Under the pieces are notes generated by a model that saw only the letters and a program-made list of their open reading frames with translations, had not been told where the DNA came from and searched no databases. From Bacteroidales bacterium WCE2004 (lineage in GTDB: Bacteria > Bacteroidota > Bacteroidia > Bacteroidales > UBA932): 64,000 nucleotides of DNA. The stretch is from the NCBI GenBank assembly GCA_900167895.1, contig FUZR01000002.1:620001-684000 (forward strand). Direction: 5' to 3'. Position 1 is the first letter of the stretch. Every line of letters begins with the position of its first letter. The translations under genes and the position numbers were made by a program. Shown piece after piece: positions 1 to 10,083 of the stretch.

Positions 1-642
1 GTCCTGCGAGAGCGGCATCGGATAGACCTTCTCGCCGTCCACGAAGGCCATGAAGGAGAATTCAGGACCGGTCAGGAAGTCCTCGACCACCACGCGGCCC
101 TTGCCGAAGGCCTCGTCCAGCAGCATGCTGCGGAGCGCGGCTTCGGCCTCCGCCGCATCGGCGGCGATCACTACGCCCTTGCCGGCGGCCAGGCCGTCGT
201 ATTTGAGCACGGCCGGGAACGGCCGGGCGTTGACATAGTCGAGCGCCTCCTGGAAATCGTCGAAGCTGCGGTAGCCCGCCGTCGGGATGCCGTATTTGTC
301 CATCAGGACCTTGGCGAACTCCTTGCTGCTCTCGATGCGCGTGGCAGCCTTCGTGTGGCCGAAGATGGCGAGGCCCGCGGCGCGGAAGGCGTCCACGACG
401 CCGACCGACAGCGCGGCCTCGGGGCCGACGACCGTCAGGTCGATCCCCTGCTCCTGCGCAAAGGCGAGCAGGCCTTTGACGTCCGTATCCTTGATGGGGA
501 CGCACTCCGCCTGCGCGGCGATGCCGGCGTTGCCGGGAGCGCAATAGATCTTCGCAACCTGCGGGGAGCGGCTGAGCGCATCCACGATGGCGTGGCAGCG
601 TCCGCCGCCACCGACCACGAGCACTTTCTTGTCCTGGGCCAT
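1..642 (-). CDS. purD: phosphoribosylamine-glycine ligase (GAR synthetase), C-terminus cut by window edge
   Basis: ATP-dependent ligase joining glycine to phosphoribosylamine, step 2 of purine synthesis, cytosolic. Translated from the ATG at 642, the frame stays open to the window edge (214 codons; the full protein is usually about 420). The N-terminus reads MAQDKKVLVVGGGGRCHA, the PurD dinucleotide-fold signature. The family usually has GREHA here, so Cys16 replaces a Glu. Further on are KDTDVKGLLAFA, DLTVVGPEAALSVG and a FPAVLKYDGLAAGKG-type ATP-grasp segment. It is the last visible gene of the purine operon, 6 bases after purH. Identification is firm; the C-terminal half cannot be assessed. 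Confidence 0.95.
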   Translation of the reverse strand, partial: MAQDKKVLVVGGGGRCHAIVDALSRSPQVAKIYCAPGNAGIAAQAECVPIKDTDVKGLLAFAQEQGIDLTVVGPEAALSVGVVDAFRAAGLAIFGHTKAATRIESSKEFAKVLMDKYGIPTAGYRSFDDFQEALDYVNARPFPAVLKYDGLAAGKGVVIAADAAEAEAALRSMLLDEAFGKGRVVVEDFLTGPEFSFMAFVDGEKVYPMPLSQD

Positions 643-648
643 ATCCTA

Positions 649-2178
649 TTAATGCTTGAAATGTCTGATTCCGGTAAAGAGCATCGTGATGCCGAGCTCG
701 TCGGCCTTCTTGATGGCATCCTCGTCGCGGATGCTGCCGCCCGGCTGGACGATGGCCGTCACGCCGTACTGCGCGGCCAGCGCCACGGTGTCGTCGAAGG
801 GCAGGAAGCCGTCGGAAGCCAGGATGAGACCTTCGGTGAATCCGGCCGCCTGGGCCTCCTTGAGGGCGATCTCAGCGGAGCCGACGCGGTTGGTCTGGCC
901 GGCGCCCACACCGATCGTGTGGTTGTCGCGGACCACGGCGATGGCGTTGGACTTGATGTGCTTGACGATGCGCCAGCCGAAGTCGAGGTCGGCCAGCTGG
1001 GCCGCCGTCGGCTTGACCTTCGTCACGCACATCTCCTCGCTGACGGTCTCCATCGCGGTGTCGAGCTGCTGGGCGAGCATACCGCCGTTGACGCCGACAT
1101 ACTGCATCGGGGCCTGCGCCTCGCGCTGCATCGGCACCTCCAGCACGCGGAGGTTCTTCTTGGTGGAGAGGATCTCCAGCGCCTCCGGCGTGAAGGACGG
1201 GGCGATCACGATCTCGAGGAAGATGGGCTTCATCCCGCGCGCCACCTCGGCGGTGAGCTCGCGGTTCACGCCCACGATGCCGCCGTAGATGCTGACCTTG
1301 TCAGCCTCATAGGCGGCCTGCCAGGCCTCCTCGATGTTGGCGCCCACGGCCGCGCCGCAGGGGTTCATATGCTTGAGCGCCACGCAGAACGGCGCGTCGA
1401 AGTCGCGCAGCACGTTCAGGGCGGCGTTGGCGTCCTGGATGTTGTTGTAGGAGAGCTCCTTGCCCTGGATCTGCTTCGCGAAAGCGAGGGAATAGGGCGC
1501 CGGCTCCATCGCCGCATAGAACTTCGCGGCCTGGTGGGGGTTCTCGCCGTAGCGGAGCGGCTGCTTGAGGTCGTACTCCAGGAAGAGCTTCTCGTTCAGG
1601 CCGGCCTGCTTGCGCATCCACGAAGAGATGCACATATCATATTCGGCCGTGTGGGTGTAGGCCTTGGCGGAGAGCTGCAGGCGCGTCTGGTCGGAGGTCT
1701 TGCCGCTGGTGCGGATCTCGTCCAGCACGCGGTCGTAGTCGGCCGGATCGCAGACGATGGTCACGTCGCGCCAGTTCTTGGCGGCGCTGCGCACCATCGA
1801 GGGGCCGCCGATGTCGATGTTCTCGATGGCATCCTCCATCGAGACACCCTCCTTGGCGATGGTCTGGCGGAAAGGATAGAGGTTCACGCACACGAGGTCG
1901 ATCGTGCCGATCCCCTGCTCCTCCAGCGTGGCCATGTGGGCCGGCACGTCACGACGTGCCAGGATGCCGCCGTGCACCTTCGGGTGCAGGGTCTTGACGC
2001 GGCCGTCGAGGATCTCGGGGAAACCCGTGACCTCGCTGATGCCGACGGTCTTGACGCCCTGCTCTTCCAGCAGCCGCTGGGTACCGCCCGTGGCGATGAT
2101 GGTCCAACCCAATGCCTGGAGGCCCTGCACGAAAGGCACGAGCCCGGTCTTGTCGCTTACACTGACTAACGCTCTCAT
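649..2178 (-). CDS. purH: bifunctional AICAR transformylase / IMP cyclohydrolase
   Basis: Catalyses the last two steps to IMP: formylation of AICAR by 10-formyl-THF, then ring closure. Length 509 aa, normal for the family. The N-terminal cyclohydrolase (MGS-like) domain shows ALVSVSDKTGL, IIATGGT and LDGRVKTLHPKVHGG. The transformylase domain carries the KHMNPCG signature near residue 267. The C-terminus ends TGIRHFKH, typical of complete PurH. Its ATG overlaps the purN stop as ATGA, suggesting translational coupling. No unusual residues noticed. Confidence 0.97.
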   Translation of the reverse strand: MRALVSVSDKTGLVPFVQGLQALGWTIIATGGTQRLLEEQGVKTVGISEVTGFPEILDGRVKTLHPKVHGGILARRDVPAHMATLEEQGIGTIDLVCVNLYPFRQTIAKEGVSMEDAIENIDIGGPSMVRSAAKNWRDVTIVCDPADYDRVLDEIRTSGKTSDQTRLQLSAKAYTHTAEYDMCISSWMRKQAGLNEKLFLEYDLKQPLRYGENPHQAAKFYAAMEPAPYSLAFAKQIQGKELSYNNIQDANAALNVLRDFDAPFCVALKHMNPCGAAVGANIEEAWQAAYEADKVSIYGGIVGVNRELTAEVARGMKPIFLEIVIAPSFTPEALEILSTKKNLRVLEVPMQREAQAPMQYVGVNGGMLAQQLDTAMETVSEEMCVTKVKPTAAQLADLDFGWRIVKHIKSNAIAVVRDNHTIGVGAGQTNRVGSAEIALKEAQAAGFTEGLILASDGFLPFDDTVALAAQYGVTAIVQPGGSIRDEDAIKKADELGITMLFTGIRHFKH

Positions 2179-2747
2179 AAATTGCTCAATAACTTTTGTA
2201 TGGTTTCAACGTATAATGCATGTTCGATCTTCTGCCCGATGCGATGGACCTCCTCCGGGTCGTCGCCGTCGTACTCGAAGGCCCGCTGGGCGATGATCTT
2301 GCCACCGTCCAGCTCGGCGTTCACGTAGTGGATCGTGATGCCGTAGACCTTGACGCCGTATTCCACGGCCTGCTCCACGGCGTGCGCGCCGCGGAACGCG
2401 GGCAGCAGCGACGGGTGGATGTTGATGATGCGGCCGCCGTAGGCGTCCAGCAGGACGTCGGAGAGGATGCGCATATAGCCAGCCAGGCACACGAGGTCGA
2501 TCCCGAGCGCGTCCATCCGGCGGACGATCTCGCGCTCGAACTCGGCCTTGCCGCCCATCGCCTTGGGCGAAGCCACGAAGGCCGGCACGCCGAAGCGCTC
2601 CGCGCGCGCCACCACGGCCGCGCCCGGCTGGTCACAGACCATCAGGGCGACTTCCGCGTCCAGCCGGCCGTCCGCGCATGCCTGCGCGATGGCCTCGAAG
2701 TTGGTGCCGGAGCCGCTGGCGAAGACCGCTAGTTTCTTCTTCCCCAT
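2175..2747 (-). CDS. purN: phosphoribosylglycinamide formyltransferase (10-formyl-THF dependent)
   Basis: Transfers a formyl group to GAR, step 3 of purine synthesis. The open frame runs further upstream, but that part is an out-of-frame reading of purM; the real start is [20 protein letters not shown] at 2747, whose ATG overlaps the purM stop (TAATG). Length 190 aa, normal. Visible motifs: FASGSGTN phosphate-binding loop, LAGYMRILS, the catalytic IINIHPSLLPAFRG segment (Asn/His) and the HYVNAELDGGKII Asp region. Cytosolic. The stop overlaps the purH start by one codon. Confidence 0.96.
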   Translation of the reverse strand: MGKKKLAVFASGSGTNFEAIAQACADGRLDAEVALMVCDQPGAAVVARAERFGVPAFVASPKAMGGKAEFEREIVRRMDALGIDLVCLAGYMRILSDVLLDAYGGRIINIHPSLLPAFRGAHAVEQAVEYGVKVYGITIHYVNAELDGGKIIAQRAFEYDGDDPEEVHRIGQKIEHALYVETIQKLLSNL

Positions 2748-3778
2748 TACTGCAGGATGATGTTGACGCCCGGTTTGTCGGTCACGCAGCCGATGACGCT
2801 CGCCTTCTCGCCGTGGGCGGTCAGGATGTCGATGGCCTGCTGCGCCTCGGAGGCGTCCAGGGCCAGCACCATGCCGATGCCCATGTTGAAGATGTTGAAC
2901 ATCTCGCGGTGCGGCACGCCGCCCCATTTCTCCAGCATCTTGAAGACCGGGAGGATCTCCCAGCTGCCCTCGCGGATCTCGAGGCCCTGGCCGTCGCGCA
3001 GGATGCGGGGGATGTTCTCGTCGAAGCCGCCGCCGGTGATGTGGGCCACGCCGTGCACGTCACAGTGGCGGATCACATCGAGCACCTGCTTGACGTAGAT
3101 GCGCGTCGGGGTGAGCAGGACCTCGCCCAGCGTGCGGCCGCCGAACTCGGGCACGGTCTCGGAATAATGGTGGCTGCCGTCGGAAACGATCTTGCGCACG
3201 AGGCTGAAGCCGTTGGAGTGCACGCCGCTGGAGGCGATGCCCACGAGCACGTCGCCCACCTTGACCTTGGTGCCGTCGATCAGCTTGCTCTTCTCCACCA
3301 CGCCCGTGGTGAAGCCGGCGATGTCATACTCGTCGCCTTCGTACATGCCGGGCATCTCGGCGGTCTCGCCGCCCACGAGGGCGCAGCCGGCCTGCCGGCA
3401 GCCCTCGGCGACGCCCGCGACGATCGCCTCGACCTTGGCCGGGACGTTGTGTCCCAGGGCCACGTAGTCCAGGAAGAACAGCGGTTCGGCGCCCTGCGCC
3501 AGCACGTCGTTGACGCACATCGCCACGGCGTCGATGCCGATGGTGTCGTGCTTGTCCATCGCGAATGCGATCTTGAGCTTGGTGCCGACACCGTCGGTGC
3601 CGCTCACCAGGACCGGCTCCTTGATGCCGAGAGAAGCGAGATCGAACATCCCGCCGAAGGAACCGATGCCACCCATCGAGCCCGGGCGGGCGGTGGAGGC
3701 CACGTGCTGCTTGATGCGGCGGACCACTTCGTAGCCCGCTTCCAGGTTCACGCCTGCGTTTTCGTAAGATTGTGCCAT
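2747..3778 (-). CDS. purM: phosphoribosylformylglycinamidine cyclo-ligase (AIR synthetase)
   Basis: ATP-dependent cyclisation of FGAM to AIR, step 5. Length 343 aa, as expected for PurM of the PurM/PurL superfamily. Visible: [16 protein letters not shown] at the N-terminus, [53 protein letters not shown] (here [13 protein letters not shown]) and [15 protein letters not shown]. Starts 8 bases after the purF stop and is coupled to purN. Identification is firm. Confidence 0.97.
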   Translation of the reverse strand: MAQSYENAGVNLEAGYEVVRRIKQHVASTARPGSMGGIGSFGGMFDLASLGIKEPVLVSGTDGVGTKLKIAFAMDKHDTIGIDAVAMCVNDVLAQGAEPLFFLDYVALGHNVPAKVEAIVAGVAEGCRQAGCALVGGETAEMPGMYEGDEYDIAGFTTGVVEKSKLIDGTKVKVGDVLVGIASSGVHSNGFSLVRKIVSDGSHHYSETVPEFGGRTLGEVLLTPTRIYVKQVLDVIRHCDVHGVAHITGGGFDENIPRILRDGQGLEIREGSWEILPVFKMLEKWGGVPHREMFNIFNMGIGMVLALDASEAQQAIDILTAHGEKASVIGCVTDKPGVNIILQ

Positions 3779-3786
3779 ATCGTTAA

Positions 3787-5142
3787 TTATTCGTTTTCCG
3801 TTTCATCATAAAGCATCGTCGGATACTCGCCCGTGAAGCAGGCCTGGCAGGGATCGGCGCAGCCGAAGCAGGAGTCGCGGGTGGACTCGGGGCTCAGGTA
3901 GCCCAGCGAATCGGCCCCGATCGCCTCGCGCGCCTCTTCCAGGGTGCGGTGCGAGCAGAGGAGCTCTTCGGGCGTGGAGGTGTCCACGCCGTAGTGGCAG
4001 GGGAAGCGCATCATCGGGCTGGCGATGCGCACGTGCACTTCCGTGGCGCCCGCTTCGCGCAGCAGCTTGACGATCTTGAGGGAGGTCGTGCCGCGGACGA
4101 TGGAGTCGTCCACCAGCACGATCCGCTTGCCCCGGACGATGCTCTCGACCGGCGAGAGCTTCATCTTCACGCCCAGTTCGCGCAGCGACTGGACGGGCTG
4201 GATGAAGGTGCGGCCGACGTATTTGTGCTTGACCAGGCCCATCTCATAGGGGATGCCGCTCTCCGCGCTGTAGCCCATCGCCGCGCTCAGGCTGGACTCG
4301 GGCACGCCCACGACGATGTCGGCCTCGACCGGGCACTCCCGGTAGAGGCGCCGGCCGGCCTCCATGCGGTAGGCGTGGACGTTGCAGCCGTCGATGTCGC
4401 TGTCGGGACGCGCGAAATAGATGTATTCCATCGCACACATCCGGTGGCGGTTGAACTGCGAATAGAGGGTGCTCCGGATGCCGTGGTGGTCCAGCGAGAC
4501 GATCTCGCCGGGTTTGACGTCGCGGATGAACTCCGCGCCCATGATCCGGAAGGCACAGGACTCGCTGCTGACCACATAGCCGTCGCCCACCTTGCCGATG
4601 CAGAGGGGCTTGATGCCGTATTTGTCGCGGCAGGCGTAGATGCGGTTCTTGGTCATGATCACGAAGGTGAAGCCGCCCTCGATCATGTTCAGGGACTTCA
4701 CGATCGTCTGGATGCGGCTCTCCTTGCTCCCCTTCTTGATCAGGTGCGCCAGGAGTTCGCTGTCCGTGTTGGTCTGGAAGATGGAACCGTGCCGCTCCAG
4801 CAGCGCGGCGATCTGGCGGGCGTTCACCAGGTTGCCTTCGCCGGCGATGGCGAAATCGCCCGACTGGTGGCGGAAGAAGAGCGGTTCGACGTTGTCCAGG
4901 CCGCCCTTGGAAGCGTTGGCGTATTTGACGCTGCCGATGCCCAGCTCACCCGGCAGCTGGTCCAGCTCGCCGTTGGTGAAGATCTCGCTCAGCAGCCCCT
5001 GCCCGCGGTGGCGGTGTCCGTTGCCATCCTTGTCGAAGGTGATGATGCCGCCGCCTTCCTGGCCGCGGTGCTGCAGGTTGTGCAAGCCGTAGTAGATGTA
5101 GTTCGAGGCGTTCTGCACGCCATATACTGCCAGGACTCCCAT
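3787..5142 (-). CDS. purF: amidophosphoribosyltransferase with degenerate glutaminase site
   Basis: Committed step of purine synthesis: PRPP to phosphoribosylamine. Length 451 aa, Bacillus-type architecture: class II glutaminase domain (about 1-230), then a PRTase domain. The PRPP loop [14 protein letters not shown] (341-354) and four cysteines matching the Fe-S ligands of the B. subtilis enzyme (236, 382, 432, 435) are present. The N-terminus is [13 protein letters not shown], so the initiator Met sits where the nucleophilic Cys1 of CGVxxxYG should be. The frame is closed upstream (a TGA at 5166-5164), so no other start restores a Cys. Arg73, which binds the glutamine carboxylate, is Lys73 in SVKYANAS, and the HNGN oxyanion-hole segment reads AGEGN (100-104). 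TDSE (126-129) is kept. The glutaminase is probably inactive, leaving NH3 as nitrogen donor. TAATG overlap with purC. Confidence 0.93.
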   Translation of the reverse strand: MGVLAVYGVQNASNYIYYGLHNLQHRGQEGGGIITFDKDGNGHRHRGQGLLSEIFTNGELDQLPGELGIGSVKYANASKGGLDNVEPLFFRHQSGDFAIAGEGNLVNARQIAALLERHGSIFQTNTDSELLAHLIKKGSKESRIQTIVKSLNMIEGGFTFVIMTKNRIYACRDKYGIKPLCIGKVGDGYVVSSESCAFRIMGAEFIRDVKPGEIVSLDHHGIRSTLYSQFNRHRMCAMEYIYFARPDSDIDGCNVHAYRMEAGRRLYRECPVEADIVVGVPESSLSAAMGYSAESGIPYEMGLVKHKYVGRTFIQPVQSLRELGVKMKLSPVESIVRGKRIVLVDDSIVRGTTSLKIVKLLREAGATEVHVRIASPMMRFPCHYGVDTSTPEELLCSHRTLEEAREAIGADSLGYLSPESTRDSCFGCADPCQACFTGEYPTMLYDETENE

Positions 5143-5858
5143 TATAAGACTTTCTTCAGACGGTCAAGTACATTGGTATAATTCTCCACCACGCGGCTTA
5201 GGTCCAGGCGGAAGCGGTCCTTGTCCATCCGCTCCCCCGTGGCCTCGTCCCACAGGCGGCACGTATCCGGGCTGATCTCGTCGGAGATGATGATGGCGCC
5301 CGTGTCGGTGGCCCGGCCGAATTCGAGTTTCACGTCCACCAGCTCGATGCCGGCCTTGTGGAAGAGCGGCTTGAGCAGGTCGTTGACCCGGCGGGCGGTG
5401 TCGTACATCCCGTCCAGTTCCTCATACGTGGCCAGGCCGATCGCGACGGCGTGGTCGCGGTTGATGAACGGATCCTCCAGCTCGTCGTTGTTGTAGCGCA
5501 GGTCCACGATGGTGTTGGCGTGGCGGAAGCCCTCGTCGACGCCCAGGCGCGCGGCCAGCGAACCGGCGATGCGGTTGTGCACGACCACCTGCAGGGGGAT
5601 GATCTCGATCTTGCGGCAAAGCTGCTCGCAGTCATCCAGCTGCTCGATGAAATGGGTCTCCACGCCGTTGCGGTTGAGATAGTCCAGCAGCAGGGCCGAG
5701 ATCTGGTTGTTCAGGGCGCCCTTTCCTTTGAAACGGGCGCGCTTGACGTTGTTGTAGGCCACGGCCACGTCTTTGTAACGGAAAATCACCCGGTCGGGCT
5801 GGTCGGTCGCAAAAATCTGCTTTTCGTTCCCGTCGAAGATCAAGTCTCCTTTCGTCAT
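5142..5858 (-). CDS. purC: phosphoribosylaminoimidazole-succinocarboxamide synthase (SAICAR synthetase)
   Basis: ATP-dependent condensation of CAIR with aspartate. Length 238 aa, typical of the short bacterial form. Visible: GNEKQIFAT ATP-binding strand, FKGKGALNNQIS, VETHFIEQLDD, VVVHNRIAGSLAARLG and the LVDVKLEFGR segment followed by ISDEISPDTCRLWD, both strong SAICAR synthetase signatures. It ends in a TAATG overlap with purF and begins 6 bases after purL. No anomalies seen. Confidence 0.97.
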   Translation of the reverse strand: MTKGDLIFDGNEKQIFATDQPDRVIFRYKDVAVAYNNVKRARFKGKGALNNQISALLLDYLNRNGVETHFIEQLDDCEQLCRKIEIIPLQVVVHNRIAGSLAARLGVDEGFRHANTIVDLRYNNDELEDPFINRDHAVAIGLATYEELDGMYDTARRVNDLLKPLFHKAGIELVDVKLEFGRATDTGAIIISDEISPDTCRLWDEATGERMDKDRFRLDLSRVVENYTNVLDRLKKVL

Positions 5859-5864
5859 GGTTGT

Positions 5865-8800
5865 CTATCGGTTTTTCTTGAAATACGAAACGGCGTTGTC
5901 GAAGAGCGGCTGGTAGAGCTCCTCCTCGATGTTCTTGAACAGGTTGGGCTCCCAGCGCTCCGTGTGGCCCATCTTGCCGAGGATCTGGCCGTTCGGGCTG
6001 ATGATGCCTTCGATGGCGAAGTAGGAACCGTTCGGGTTGTACGGCGCCTCCATCGTGACCTCCTCGGAGAAGGGATCCACATACTGGAAGGCCACCTGGC
6101 CCTTGGCGAAGAGTTCCTTCGCGAGCGCCTCGGAGACCACGAACTTGCCCTCGCCGTGGCTGACGGCGATGGTGTGCAGGTCGCCCACGTTCATGCCCGC
6201 GAGCCAGGGCGAGCGGGTCGTGGCGACACGCGTCGTGGCCATCTGGGAGATATGGCGGTTGATGTCATTGCGGAAGAGGGTCGGAGACTCGGTCGTGACC
6301 ATGCCGAGATGGCCGTACGGGAGCAGGCCGCTCTTGACGAGCGCCTGGAAACCGTTGCAGATGCCGAGGATCAGGCCGCCGCGCTCCAGCAGACCTTCGA
6401 TGGCCTGCGCCACGCGGGCGTTGTTGAGCACGTTGGCGATGAACTTGCCGCTGCCGTCCGGCTCGTCGCCGGCGGAGAAGCCGCCCGAGAGCATCAGGAT
6501 CTGGCAGCCGTCGATGGCGGCGCCCATCTCGTCGATGGAGCGGAGGACGTCCGCGCCCGTGAGGTTGCGGAACACGCCGAACTGCACGTCGGCACCCGCC
6601 TTGCGGAACGCCTTGGCGGTATCATAGTCGCAGTTGGTGCCCGGGAAGACCGGGATGTACACCAGCGGCTTCTCCACCGGCGCGCCCTTCCAGCGCGGCG
6701 CCTCGTATTTGCCTTCCGGCTTGACGTTCACCATCTTCGTGTGTGCGGCAGGGACCTTCGGCGGGTACACCCTGGCGTACTTGCCGGCGTTGGCTTCCGC
6801 CAGACGGTCGACGCTGATGCGCTCGCCGGCGATCTTCAGCAGGCCGTCCTCGCCGTCCGTGACTTCACCCAGCAGGATGGCCTGCGGGAAGTCGAGCGGC
6901 GTCTCGGACTCCACGAGGATGGAGCCGTAGCCCAGGTCGAAGAGCTCGCGCTCGGAGAGCTTGACATCCACGCCGAAGAGGTTGCCGAAGGCCATCTTGG
7001 AGAGGCCTTCCGCCACGCCGCCGCGGCCCAGGGCCCAGGCGGAGACGATGTTGCCGGCGGAAATCTGTGCGTGGACATAGTCCCAGTTGGCTTTCAGCTG
7101 GTCCACGTCCGGCATGCGGTTGGCCAGCGGGGTATGCTTGATCAGGTAGAGCTTGTTGCCCTCCCATTTGAGTTCAGGAGAAATCACGCGGCCGGCGTCC
7201 ACCGTCGTCACGCCGAAGGCGATCAGGGTGGGCGGCACGCTGATGTGCTCGAAGGTGCCGCTCATCGAGTCCTTGCCGCCGATGGACGGCAGGCCGAAGG
7301 CGAGCTGCATCTTCAGGGCGCCGAGCAGCGCGGAAAGGGGCTTGCCCCAGCTGTGCGCGTCGGCGGTCATGCGCTCGAAGTATTCCTGGTAGGAGAAGCG
7401 CATCGTGGACCAGTCGCCGCCCGCGGCCACTACCTTGGCGCACGCGTCCACGACGGCGTAGGCCGCGCCGTGGTACGGGCTCCAGCTGGAGAGGAACGGG
7501 TCATAGCCGAAGGCCATCATGCTGGCGGTGTCGGTGTAGCCGTCGGTGGGGAGCTTCTGGACGGAGACCTGCGTCTCCGTGGCCTGAAGCGCGCCGCCGT
7601 AAGGCATCAGGACGGTCGAGCGGCCGATGGTGGAGTCGAACATCTCCACGAGGCCCTTCTGCGAAGCCACGTTGGGGTCGGACATCACGGAGACCATCTT
7701 CTCGCGCAGCGTGGCGCCTTCCGGCTCACGGCGGAACGGGTCAATGTCCTCGACCGCGCCGATGGCGGCCTTGGCGTAGTGCCTGGCGCCGGCGCTGTCG
7801 ATGAACTCGCGGGAGAGGTCGGCGACCGTCTCGCCGTGGTAGAACATGCGCATCCGGCCGCGGTCGGTCACGTCGGCGACGTGCGTCACCTCGACGTTCT
7901 CGCTGCCGCAGAAGGCTTCGAAGGCGGCGCGGTCGCCCGCCTCTACGACCACCGCCATGCGCTCCTGCGATTCGGAGATCGCGAGTTCGGTGGCGTTCAG
8001 GCCGCTGTATTTGGTCGGCACACGGTCCAGCCAGATGTCCAGGCCGGGGGCCAGTTCGCCGATGGCGACGCTCACGCCGCCGGCGCCGAAGTCGTTGGAT
8101 TTCTTGATGAGGCGCGTCACCTCCGGGCGGCGGAAGAGCCGCTGGATCTTGCGCTCCTCGGGAGCGTTGCCCTTCTGGACCTCGCTGCCGCAGGTCTCGA
8201 GCGAGGTGCCGGTGTGCTCCTTGGAGGAGCCGGTGGCCCCGCCGATGCCGTCGCGGCCGGTGCGGCCGCCCAGCAGGAGGATCACGTCGCCCGGCGCGGG
8301 GCTCTCGCGGCGGACGTTGTCCGCCTTGACGGCGCCCACGACCGCGCCCACTTCGAGGCGCTTGGCGGTATAGCCCGGGTGGTAGATTTCACGCACGTGC
8401 GTGGTGGCGAGGCCGATCTGGTTGCCGTAGCTGGAATAGCCGGCGGCGGCCTTGCGGCTGATCATGCGCTGCGGGAGCTTGCCCGGCAGCGTGTCCTTGA
8501 CGGCAGCGTTGATGTCGCCGGCACCCGTCACGCGCATCGCCTGATAGACGTAGGCGCGGCCGGAGAGCGGGTCGCGGATCGCGCCGCCCAGACAGGTGGC
8601 GGCGCCGCCGAACGGCTCGATCTCGGTCGGGTGGTTGTGCGTTTCGTTCTTGAACTGGAGGAGCCATTTCTCGGTCTTGCCGTCCACGTCCACATCCACG
8701 AAGATGCTGCAGGCGTTGTTCTCCTCGCTCTGCTCCAGGTCCTCCAGCAGGCCGCGCTTGCGCAACACGCGCGCGCCGATCGTCGCCAGCTCCATCAGGC

Positions 8801-9593
8801 AGAGGCTCTTCTGCTCGCGGCCCAGCTCCTTGCGGACCGCCAGGAATTCGCGGTATTCCGCCTCGATCTCTTCCTTGACGAAGGAATCGTCCACCTGGAC
8901 GTCGGTCAGCTCGGTGGTGAAGGTCGTGTGGCGGCAGTGGTCGCTCCAGTAGGTGTCGAGGATGCGCAGCTCCGTCTCGGAAGGGTCGCGGCCCTCCTGG
9001 GTGAAGTAGCGGACCACCTCGGCGAGGTCGTCGGTGTTCATCGCCAGGCCCCACTGCTTGCAGAAGGCGGCATAGTCGGCCGGGGCCATCTTCGTGAAGC
9101 CGGCGAGCGAAGCGAGCGGCTTGACCTCCGCCTTGCCCTCGGGCTGCAGGCGGCCGAGGTCCTTGGGCCGGGATTCCACCACGTTGATATAATAGTGGCG
9201 GATCGCAGCGAGGGCCTCGTCGGAGAGGTCGTCGTCGAAGATGAGCAGGCGGGACGAGCGGATCTGCACGTCCGCGGACGGGTCGACCAGGTGGACGCAG
9301 TCCAGGGCCGAAGAGGCCCGCTGGTCAAACTGGCCGGGGATGTATTCGACGGCCAGGTATTTCTTGCCCTCCAGGGGGCATTCATCCGTCACGGTGTCGG
9401 TTACGGTCTCGCCGAACACGGTATAGCGGCATTTCTCCAGCAGCTCGCTGGAAAATCCGAACAGGTCATACACATTCAGGAGCCGCAGGGTACGCAGCGA
9501 GAGAGAAAGGTTTTCGTTGAATTCACTCTTGAGGCTCTGCGCCTCAACCTGGAACTGCGAATACTTTTCTACATAGATGCGGTGAGCATTCAT
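5865..9593 (-). CDS. purL: phosphoribosylformylglycinamidine synthase, single-chain form
   Basis: Converts FGAR to FGAM using glutamine and ATP. At 1242 aa it is the large one-chain type with fused N-terminal, synthetase and glutaminase parts. Seen in order: linker THFTTELTDVQ-like region, FKNETHNHPTEIEPFGGAAT, GGRTGRDGIGGATGSS, NDFGAGGVSVAIGELAPG, and a class I glutaminase with LILGICNGFQAL (nucleophile Cys1079), HTIAVSHGEGKF and GHTERWEPN. Here the glutaminase triad is intact, unlike PurF of the same operon. The starting ATG at 9593 follows the purE stop by 3 bases. Cytosolic. Confidence 0.98.
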   Translation of the reverse strand: MNAHRIYVEKYSQFQVEAQSLKSEFNENLSLSLRTLRLLNVYDLFGFSSELLEKCRYTVFGETVTDTVTDECPLEGKKYLAVEYIPGQFDQRASSALDCVHLVDPSADVQIRSSRLLIFDDDLSDEALAAIRHYYINVVESRPKDLGRLQPEGKAEVKPLASLAGFTKMAPADYAAFCKQWGLAMNTDDLAEVVRYFTQEGRDPSETELRILDTYWSDHCRHTTFTTELTDVQVDDSFVKEEIEAEYREFLAVRKELGREQKSLCLMELATIGARVLRKRGLLEDLEQSEENNACSIFVDVDVDGKTEKWLLQFKNETHNHPTEIEPFGGAATCLGGAIRDPLSGRAYVYQAMRVTGAGDINAAVKDTLPGKLPQRMISRKAAAGYSSYGNQIGLATTHVREIYHPGYTAKRLEVGAVVGAVKADNVRRESPAPGDVILLLGGRTGRDGIGGATGSSKEHTGTSLETCGSEVQKGNAPEERKIQRLFRRPEVTRLIKKSNDFGAGGVSVAIGELAPGLDIWLDRVPTKYSGLNATELAISESQERMAVVVEAGDRAAFEAFCGSENVEVTHVADVTDRGRMRMFYHGETVADLSREFIDSAGARHYAKAAIGAVEDIDPFRREPEGATLREKMVSVMSDPNVASQKGLVEMFDSTIGRSTVLMPYGGALQATETQVSVQKLPTDGYTDTASMMAFGYDPFLSSWSPYHGAAYAVVDACAKVVAAGGDWSTMRFSYQEYFERMTADAHSWGKPLSALLGALKMQLAFGLPSIGGKDSMSGTFEHISVPPTLIAFGVTTVDAGRVISPELKWEGNKLYLIKHTPLANRMPDVDQLKANWDYVHAQISAGNIVSAWALGRGGVAEGLSKMAFGNLFGVDVKLSERELFDLGYGSILVESETPLDFPQAILLGEVTDGEDGLLKIAGERISVDRLAEANAGKYARVYPPKVPAAHTKMVNVKPEGKYEAPRWKGAPVEKPLVYIPVFPGTNCDYDTAKAFRKAGADVQFGVFRNLTGADVLRSIDEMGAAIDGCQILMLSGGFSAGDEPDGSGKFIANVLNNARVAQAIEGLLERGGLILGICNGFQALVKSGLLPYGHLGMVTTESPTLFRNDINRHISQMATTRVATTRSPWLAGMNVGDLHTIAVSHGEGKFVVSEALAKELFAKGQVAFQYVDPFSEEVTMEAPYNPNGSYFAIEGIISPNGQILGKMGHTERWEPNLFKNIEEELYQPLFDNAVSYFKKNR

Positions 9594-9596
9594 ATA

Positions 9597-10064
9597 TTAT
9601 AATTCGGTTGAAAGGACCTTTTCTGATTGCTTCTTCCGGAAATCCTCCAACTTGGCCGCGAGCGCGGGATCCTGGAGGGCGAGTACGGCGACCGCGTAGA
9701 GAGCGGCATTCTTGGCTCCGTCGATCGCCATGGTTGCGACGGGGATGCCGGAAGGCATCTGTACGATGGACAGCAGGGAGTCCAGGCCATTGAGGGCCTT
9801 GCTCCGGATCGGGACACCGATCACAGGAAGCGAAGTCAGGGCGGCTGCCATGCCCGGGAGGTGCGCTGCGCCGCCGGCTCCGGCGATCACCATGCTTACT
9901 CCGCGGTCGCGGGCGCCAGCCATATAGTCACAGAAGAATTGAGGAGTGCGGTGTGCGCTGATGACTTTTTTCTCGTAGGGGACCCCGAAAAGTTCGAGGG
10001 TCTCGCAAGCGGCTGACATGACGTCCCAGTCGCTCTTGGATCCCATGATAATGCTGACTTTCAT
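9597..10064 (-). CDS. purE: N5-carboxyaminoimidazole ribonucleotide mutase / AIR carboxylase
   Basis: First gene of the purine operon; makes CAIR. Length 155 aa. Start chosen at [15 protein letters not shown] (ATG at 10064); an in-frame TTG five codons earlier is less likely because it lies almost on the promoter box. Motifs: [29 protein letters not shown] and LPVIGVPI. Class I PurE normally works with PurK, which is not in this operon, so either purK is elsewhere or CO2 is used directly; the sequence does not decide. Confidence 0.96.
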   Translation of the reverse strand: MKVSIIMGSKSDWDVMSAACETLELFGVPYEKKVISAHRTPQFFCDYMAGARDRGVSMVIAGAGGAAHLPGMAAALTSLPVIGVPIRSKALNGLDSLLSIVQMPSGIPVATMAIDGAKNAALYAVAVLALQDPALAAKLEDFRKKQSEKVLSTEL

Positions 10065-10083
10065 ACTTGAACTAACCAAAGTG

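Noticed and set aside
3787..5160. Alternative purF start restoring a cysteine
   Set aside because: The frame upstream reads PSEESLI after a TGA and holds no Cys or start codon; the Cys is really absent.
5358..9602. 1414-codon open frame on the plus strand
   Set aside because: Antisense shadow of purL/purC caused by high GC at third positions; composition is Val/Gly/Asp/Arg/His-rich with no domain, and purL on the other strand is unmistakable.
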